Positions 59,651 to 64,000 of a stretch of DNA of 64,000 nucleotides are shown here, in pieces. This DNA is from Bifidobacterium ramosum. Lineage in GTDB: Bacteria > Actinomycetota > Actinomycetes > Actinomycetales > Bifidobacteriaceae. Positions within the stretch are counted from its first letter, which is position 1. Each line of letters opens with the position of its first letter. The stretch is taken from contig NZ_WBSM01000002.1 of the NCBI RefSeq assembly GCF_009299505.1, positions 62,001 through 126,000 on the forward strand, given 5' to 3'. The position numbers and the translations under genes are program-made. The notes under the pieces were generated by a model. That model made no database searches, was not told the DNA's origin, and saw nothing but the letters and a program-made list of their open reading frames with translations.

Positions 59651-59830
59651 AACCCCCGTTTTTTACCAGGACATGAGGATACTGGACGCAAGCGGACGCG
59701 CGTGGGGGGGGCGGAAGCGTCCGCTTGCGGATAGAGCGGAGGCCATTCCTGAGGAAAGCGGACGCCTATGGGGCGCTGCTGGATCGCGGCCGGGACTTGC
59801 CCGGGACGGTAGTTGTCGCGACTATCATGA

Positions 59831-60475
59831 CTACCAGCGCACGGAGATGCGTTCGTTGACGTGCGCTGCGGCCGGCTCGGCGACGGCCTCGTCGACGATG
59901 GCGATGGCGTAATCGGCGTAGCTGATCGCGCTCTCGCTAGTCGTCTCGTTCACGCTGAACTCCTCGCCGGTCAGCGCGTACCTGCCCGTGCGTGGGCCGC
60001 CCGCCTGGAAGTCGGCGGCGGGGGAGACGAACGTCCACTTGACGTCGCTGCGATCGCGCAACTCGGCGAGTGCCTTGCCCTGCGCCTTGGCGAGCGGCTT
60101 GTACTCGTCCGGGAAACCGTCGGTGTCGTAGAGCTGCGTGGTGTGTTCGGGGTCGACGTACAGGCTGCCGGCGCCGCCGACCACGATCAGTCGTGTGTCG
60201 GTGCCGGACAGGATGTCCGCGAGATGCTTGAGCGACGTGGAATGCTGCGGCAGCGTTTCCGGCGTCCACGCGCCGAACGCGTCGACGACCACGTCGAAAC
60301 CGGCGAGATCGGCCGCGGTCAGGTCGAACAGGTCCTTGGTCAGTGCGTGCGGGGCGACGGTCTTGTTCTCGGCGCGCACGATCGCGGTCACGTCGAGTCC
60401 GCGATCGACGGTCTCCTTGACGATGAGACGGCCGGACTTGCCGTTGGCGGCGACGACTGCGATGCGCTTGGTCAT
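59831..60475 (-). CDS. NAD(P)-binding oxidoreductase, SDR-like (NmrA/atypical)
   Basis: Start at 60475 (MTKRIAVVAANGKSGRLIVK), with AAGGAG before it; 214 residues. The glycine-rich VVAANGKSGRLIV at the N-terminus is the nucleotide-binding loop of atypical short-chain dehydrogenases (G..G..). FDVVVDAFGAWTPE, LIVVGGAGSLYVDPE and KWTFVSPAADFQAGG follow as in this group, which includes quinone or flavin-nucleotide reductases of the YwnB type. No classical YxxxK is seen. It is divergent from an HxlR regulator with operator-like repeats between them, a typical arrangement for a redox- or electrophile-responsive pair. Confidence 0.85.
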   Translation of the reverse strand: MTKRIAVVAANGKSGRLIVKETVDRGLDVTAIVRAENKTVAPHALTKDLFDLTAADLAGFDVVVDAFGAWTPETLPQHSTSLKHLADILSGTDTRLIVVGGAGSLYVDPEHTTQLYDTDGFPDEYKPLAKAQGKALAELRDRSDVKWTFVSPAADFQAGGPRTGRYALTGEEFSVNETTSESAISYADYAIAIVDEAVAEPAAAHVNERISVRW

Positions 60476-60539
60476 GGGGTGCTCCTTGCTGATGTGGTCT
60501 TTCGTTGTGTTTGGCGGTCTTGTGCTTCCGCCGTTGTGA

Positions 60540-60591
60540 CAGTACGATATTGGAGTACTGATCAAAATGGAAGAAGGCACCATAAAGTGCC
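60540..60591. promoter_or_regulatory. two inverted repeats between the divergent genes, likely HxlR operators
   Basis: CAGTAC (60540-60545) and GTACTG (60555-60560) are spaced by nine bases; GGCAC (60576-60580) and GTGCC (60587-60591) by six. They lie between the starts at 60475 and 60647. Confidence 0.6.
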
Positions 60592-60646
60592 ATAGTTACA
60601 TAAATGGAACTATTGGAAGATTCCAACGATTTGAGGAGGTTGATTC

Positions 60647-60976
60647 ATGGTCGATGTCAACACGCTTCCGGCGTGTCCTGTGGAGACGACGCTCACGCTG
60701 ATCTCCGACAAGTGGAAGATTCTCATCGTGCGTGACTTGCTGCCCGGCACCAAGCGTTTCAGCGAACTGCGCCGCTCGATCGGCCACATCTCGCAGAAGG
60801 TGCTCACTTCGAACCTGCGCAAGATGGAGGCCGACGGGCTGGTGCACCGCAAGGTCTACCCGGAGGTGCCGCCGCGCGTCGAATACTCGCTGACCGACAC
60901 CGGCCGCAGCCTCAAAACCGTCATCGACGCCCTATGGGACTGGGGCGAAAACTACAAGGCCAAGCTCGAGGCCTAA
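60647..60976 (+). CDS. HxlR-family winged-helix transcriptional regulator
   Basis: A 109-residue regulator of normal length, with GAGGAGG before the ATG. Seen: CPVETTLTLISDKWKILIVR near the N-terminus, RFSELRRSIGHISQKVLTSN (recognition helix), LRKMEADGLVHRKVYPEVPP and RVEYSLTDTGRSLKTVIDAL. Cys10 is in the place of the sensing cysteine of YodB/HypR-type members, so a redox or quinone signal is a fair guess. It probably controls the divergent oxidoreductase gene and itself through the repeats at 60540-60591. No gene can be supported in 60977-61307. Confidence 0.93.
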   Translation: MVDVNTLPACPVETTLTLISDKWKILIVRDLLPGTKRFSELRRSIGHISQKVLTSNLRKMEADGLVHRKVYPEVPPRVEYSLTDTGRSLKTVIDALWDWGENYKAKLEA

Positions 60977-61307
60977 CTTGCTGCTGCACCGTATCCGTCT
61001 CTGAGCCGGTGACAAATGAGAGAAGCTTGTTGCTTCGGTATTCATCGTCTATTCGAATCTCTCTGCGTTACATTGAGGCGTCGTCGCAAGGCTCGGGCAC
61101 CGGTGCATGAGGTGCATGAGATGCCCGTAATGTCGGCCTTGAGAAGATGTGTCGCGTACTTCATCTAACGAAAATGCGGGCGTCGTAAGGGTGCCGTAAG
61201 AACGCGAAAGGCCGCCGCGTTTCGCACATCACGGCAATGACGAACTCGAAGTCGAGCAGCGCATTGACTTGCCCGTCTCATGGTCCGATGATGGTGGCGT
61301 GAACATC

Positions 61308-61640
61308 ATGGTGAAACGCATCTACGACGAGCCGGAATCCGGTGACGGCTACAGAGTGCCGGTGGACAGGCTGTGGTCGCGCGGCATGAGCAAGGAGCGC
61401 GCCGCCCTCGATCTGTGGATGAAGGACATCGCGCCGTCGCCCGGATTGCGCAAGTGGTTCGGCCATGATCCGGTCCGCTTTGATGAGTTCGCCGAATGAT
61501 ACCGGGCGGAACTGGACGCCAACGTGCAGGCCGTCGACGAGCTGCGCGACATCATCATGGCCCGCGGAACCGTCACACTCCTGTACGCGGCAAAAGACCC
61601 GCTGATCAATCATGCGGTTGCCCTGCGCGACTATATGAAC
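61308..61640 (+). pseudogene. DUF488 (YeaO-like) gene broken by TGA
   Basis: The frame reads [20 protein letters not shown], then [20 protein letters not shown] and [18 protein letters not shown], meets TGA at 61497-61499, and continues in frame as YRAELDANVQAVDELRDIIM, GTVTLLYAAKDPLINHAVAL, RDYM. Together these make a complete DUF488 protein of about 110 residues, so a single base change (perhaps CGA to TGA) has broken it. The role of the family is not known. The stretch 61641-62016 has only poor frames, and I see nothing else in it. Confidence 0.82.
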
Positions 61641-62016
61641 GACGTCGTTAGCTCACCGTCGGCGAATGACCATCCGGCCGCTCAGCGGTGGCCTGCGCAG
61701 CCTGTACCGGACACGACACATGACGTATGCTGCGGCGAGCGTGCGCGACGGCACGGTGCGATTGACGACGTTCGTCTGTCATCTTATTTCCGGCACGCCT
61801 CGGCTTATCGATACGCGGATATCCGATAGCTGGAACCGGCTGAGATGCCTCGGTCGGATTGGGCGCCGGTCGATAGGGGAGTGGTTGGCATCACTCAAAG
61901 AAGCAGATACTGTACTGCGCGCCACCGGTGGTGTGACACCCATACGATTTCGTGTGTCGAGTTACCTGGATTGACCTGCGTTACACTGGACGAACAGACG
62001 ATCCGGGGGAGGCGAC

Positions 62017-63558
62017 ATGAACGCTACGGAACTTTCCACCGTGCTTGAGTGCGGTGAGAACATCTCAGTCGAGTTCAAGCGCTGCGGCGTCCAACCAGAG
62101 GCGGATACGTTCGAGACGGTATGTTCGTTCAACAATCGATTCGGTGGTTCGATTTATCTTGGGGTGCTGAATGACGGGACTGTCGAAGGCATCGATCGTG
62201 AACAGGCTATCGCCATCGAACGTAATCTTGTGAACGTGATCGGCAATCCCAAACTGTTCAACGTCGCGCCGGCCATCGAAACCGAACGCATCGAATACGA
62301 CGGCAGGCTCGTGATCCGCGTCTGGGTCCCCGCCGGCCCGGCGGTAGTCAGTTTCAAGCATGTGATCTACGACCGTGTGGCCGACGTGGACCGGCGCATC
62401 ACCAGCGAGACGCAGATTGCGCAGATGCACATCCGCAAGCAGAACCATTTCAGCGAACAGCGCGTGTACCGGTACTTGAAGCCGTCGGATTTCCGATTCG
62501 ATCTGCTGCCGCGCGTGCGCAAACTGGCCGCACTGAAGACCCCCGGTCACCCGTGGACCGAGATGGACGACATGGAACTGATGCGCAGCGCCGACCTGTA
62601 CGGCGTGAACTACGACACCGGCGAGGAAGGCTTCAATCTTGCCGCCGTGATGCTGCTCGGCAAGGACGAGGTTATCTCGCGCATTGCGCCCGCCTACAAG
62701 ACCGACGTGATCGTACGTCGCGAGAACCTGGATCGTTATGACGACCGGCTCATCGTGGCCACGAATCTGATCGAGGCGCAGGCGCGGATCTCCGAGTTCG
62801 CGAAGCGATATTTGCCAGACCGGTTCATGCTGGAAGGTGACCAGACCGTCAGCCCCCGCGACATCATTATCCGCGAGCTGGTCTCGAATCTGATGATCCA
62901 CCGCGAGTTCGTCAGTCCGTACCCGGCCAAGTTCCTCATCCTCAACGACGGCATCCGCACGGAGAACGCCTCCAAGGCCATCTTCCAGGGCCAGCTCGCC
63001 ATCACGAGCTTCAAGCCGGTGTCCAAGAACCCGTTCATCGCGAAGTTCTTCCGCAACATCGGCCTGGCCGACGAGCTCGGCAGCGGCATGCGCAACCTGT
63101 ACAAGTACTCGAAGCCCTACTCCGGCAAGGACCCCGTGCTTGACGACGGTGACGTGTTCGAGGCGTTCGTCCCCGTACGCTGGGTGGAAGGCAACACCGA
63201 TGAGGGCGACGTGACGGCTCACGATGAGACCGCACGTGACCCGAGTGAGCGGGAACATGACCTGAATGAGACTGTAAACACTCTCAATGAACAGGAAAAT
63301 GACCCAGATGAGACTGTAAATGAGACTGTAAATGAGACTGTAAATGAGACCGTGCCAAGAGAGCTTCGACTTTTGGAGTTGCTTCGCCTGAATCCGTCGA
63401 TTACCTACCGACAGGCAGCAACCGCACTGGACGTATCCTACGCCACTGTGTGGAGGACGTTTCACGTACTACGCGAATCCAAAACTATCGAGCGTGTCGG
63501 TTCGGACAGACGTGGCACATGGCGCGTTCTCACCCCGCCACAACCATCACGTAAGTAA
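62017..63558 (+). CDS. AlbA_2-domain transcriptional regulator/ATPase-like protein
   Basis: A 513-residue protein; GGGGGAGG precedes the ATG. The N-terminal part (about 10-130) is an AlbA_2 (Schlafen AAA_4) domain: ENISVEFKRCG, FETVCSFNNRFGGSIYLGVL and DGTVEGID. The middle part (about 280-380) has a GHKL-like ATPase module as in RecG-related regulators: RDIIIRELVSNLMIHREF and NIGLADELGSGMRNLYKY. Near the C-terminus is a low-complexity run of Asn-Glu-Thr-Val from a 12-base tandem repeat (about 63310-63352), then a winged-helix-like end (LLRLNPSITYRQAATALDVS, ATVWRTFHVL). Such genes are common in mobile islands and are thought to be regulators. It is the last gene before the right attachment-site copy. 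Confidence 0.85.
   Translation: MNATELSTVLECGENISVEFKRCGVQPEADTFETVCSFNNRFGGSIYLGVLNDGTVEGIDREQAIAIERNLVNVIGNPKLFNVAPAIETERIEYDGRLVIRVWVPAGPAVVSFKHVIYDRVADVDRRITSETQIAQMHIRKQNHFSEQRVYRYLKPSDFRFDLLPRVRKLAALKTPGHPWTEMDDMELMRSADLYGVNYDTGEEGFNLAAVMLLGKDEVISRIAPAYKTDVIVRRENLDRYDDRLIVATNLIEAQARISEFAKRYLPDRFMLEGDQTVSPRDIIIRELVSNLMIHREFVSPYPAKFLILNDGIRTENASKAIFQGQLAITSFKPVSKNPFIAKFFRNIGLADELGSGMRNLYKYSKPYSGKDPVLDDGDVFEAFVPVRWVEGNTDEGDVTAHDETARDPSEREHDLNETVNTLNEQENDPDETVNETVNETVNETVPRELRLLELLRLNPSITYRQAATALDVSYATVWRTFHVLRESKTIERVGSDRRGTWRVLTPPQPSRK
63310..63352 (+). repeat. 12-base in-frame tandem repeat
   Basis: The unit AATGAGACTGTA is repeated about three and a half times (last unit with GACCGTG), coding for Asn-Glu-Thr-Val. 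Copy number can be expected to vary between strains without loss of frame. Confidence 0.75.
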
Positions 63559-63706
63559 CGTGAAGACCTGCGTCGATGCACCAAGAGGCGGCGCGGGAAC
63601 AGACCCCATCAAGAGCACGCCGAATGAGCGAGATGATGAGTCTGTAAGTCTGACGAAACGCGAAAAGCCAACGGGGAATAAGGCTCTGGCATTGCGAAGG
63701 TCGGTG

Positions 63707-63723
63707 TCTCGTATCCTCCGCCA
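63707..63723 (+). other. attachment-site core (right), copy of the tRNA-Ser end
   Basis: 17 bases identical to 59225-59241, including the encoded CCA. A hairpin follows at once, as would be expected for the former terminator of the tRNA. Confidence 0.75.
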
Positions 63724-63728
63724 TCGCT

Positions 63729-63757
63729 CTTTTCCTGCCCAAAGGAAAAGGGTTTTT
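63729..63757 (+). terminator. hairpin after the right attachment-site copy
   Basis: CTTTTCC (63729-63735) pairs with GGAAAAG (63744-63750), then GGTTTTT. Confidence 0.7.
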
Positions 63758-63941
63758 ATTGTTAAACGGCGGTATTCCAGAGTTATAGGCCAAAATGTGT
63801 GTCCGATGGTCTGGCCTTTGTCGGTCTCCACGGTTTCGTTACGTCGTGTTCATTCGGGGGGAGGCTAATGTTTTCAGGGAATCGATAAAATTGAAGGCGA
63901 TTGTTGCATTATTCGTTTATCGGGAGATAGGGGAGAAGATC

Positions 63942-64000
63942 ATGCAACACGATTCAGGGAAAAACAGGAGCGCGAGCCCTTTCGGCGCGGGGTCGTTGAC
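63942..64000 (+). CDS. start of a probable further surface-protein gene, cut by the window edge
   Basis: ATG at 63942, with AGGGGAG before it, and the frame MQHDSGKNRSASPFGAGSL open to the end. The bases ATCATGCAACACGATTCA are the same as at 51051-51068, and the region before is similar too. It may therefore be a relative of the SLH-like gene at 51053. Nothing of its main part is visible. Confidence 0.5.
   Translation, partial: MQHDSGKNRSASPFGAGSL

Noticed and set aside
59326-59652. Plus-strand frame after tRNA-Ser
   Set aside because: It is opposite the transposase-like remnant, which reads better, and has no start signal.
59703-59712. G8 run after the IS remnant
   Set aside because: Not placed before a supported gene, so no reason to propose a switch.
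61666-61974. 102-codon frame between the DUF488 pseudogene and the AlbA_2 gene
   Set aside because: No ribosome-binding site, overlaps the end region of the broken gene, and no recognisable pattern.

Overview
The window looks like high-GC actinobacterial DNA, most probably Bifidobacterium or a close relative. This is an inference from GC-rich codon use, GlfT2-type galactofuranosyltransferases with UDP-galactopyranose mutase, Excalibur domains and the style of the surface proteins. No rRNA or species marker is present.

About 6.1-52.9 kb is a large array of secreted surface proteins. I count 18 (one broken by a stop codon), all carrying an S-layer-homology-like (SLH-like) triplet. Each triplet contains the octamer RQDMAAFL three times, 54 copies in all, with no exception that I can see. 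The triplet is joined to very different partners: leucine-rich repeats, InlB-type B-repeats, Ig-like domains, RCC1-type propeller repeats, a GH25 lysozyme, a glycosidase-like beta-propeller, an HNH-type nuclease, a degenerate transglutaminase-like fold, and several N-terminal regions I do not recognise. The genes lie on both strands and parts of them are nearly identical in DNA. Some G tracts, an orphan RCC1 cassette, a nonsense mutation and an IS remnant suggest rearrangement and perhaps switching.

The array is flanked by and interleaved with a cell-surface polysaccharide pathway: three GlfT2-like glycosyltransferases (0.98, 19.3 and 53.1 kb), glf (55.3 kb), an ABC polysaccharide exporter of the Wzm/Wzt type (45.4-47.6 kb), three polytopic membrane proteins (0-6 kb) and a CsaB-like polysaccharide pyruvyltransferase (17.9 kb). 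In Firmicutes, SLH domains bind pyruvylated wall polysaccharide made with CsaB. The simplest reading is that this locus makes both a pyruvylated galactofuranose-containing polymer and the proteins that dock on it.

Two families of dispersed hairpins punctuate the array: a module of three hairpins (about 170 bp) at 15.1, 33.3 and 45.2 kb (the last inverted), and a simple hairpin in five places between 30.6 and 57.4 kb.

From 56.6 kb the content changes: rlmH, small hypothetical genes, then tRNA-Ser(GGA). A copy of the last 17 bases of the tRNA lies at 63.7 kb. The 4.5 kb between holds an IS remnant, an NAD(P)-binding oxidoreductase divergent from an HxlR regulator, a broken DUF488 gene and an AlbA_2-type regulator. 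It looks like a tRNA-targeted island without an integrase. The window ends inside a gene whose start copies that of the SLH-like gene at 51.1 kb.
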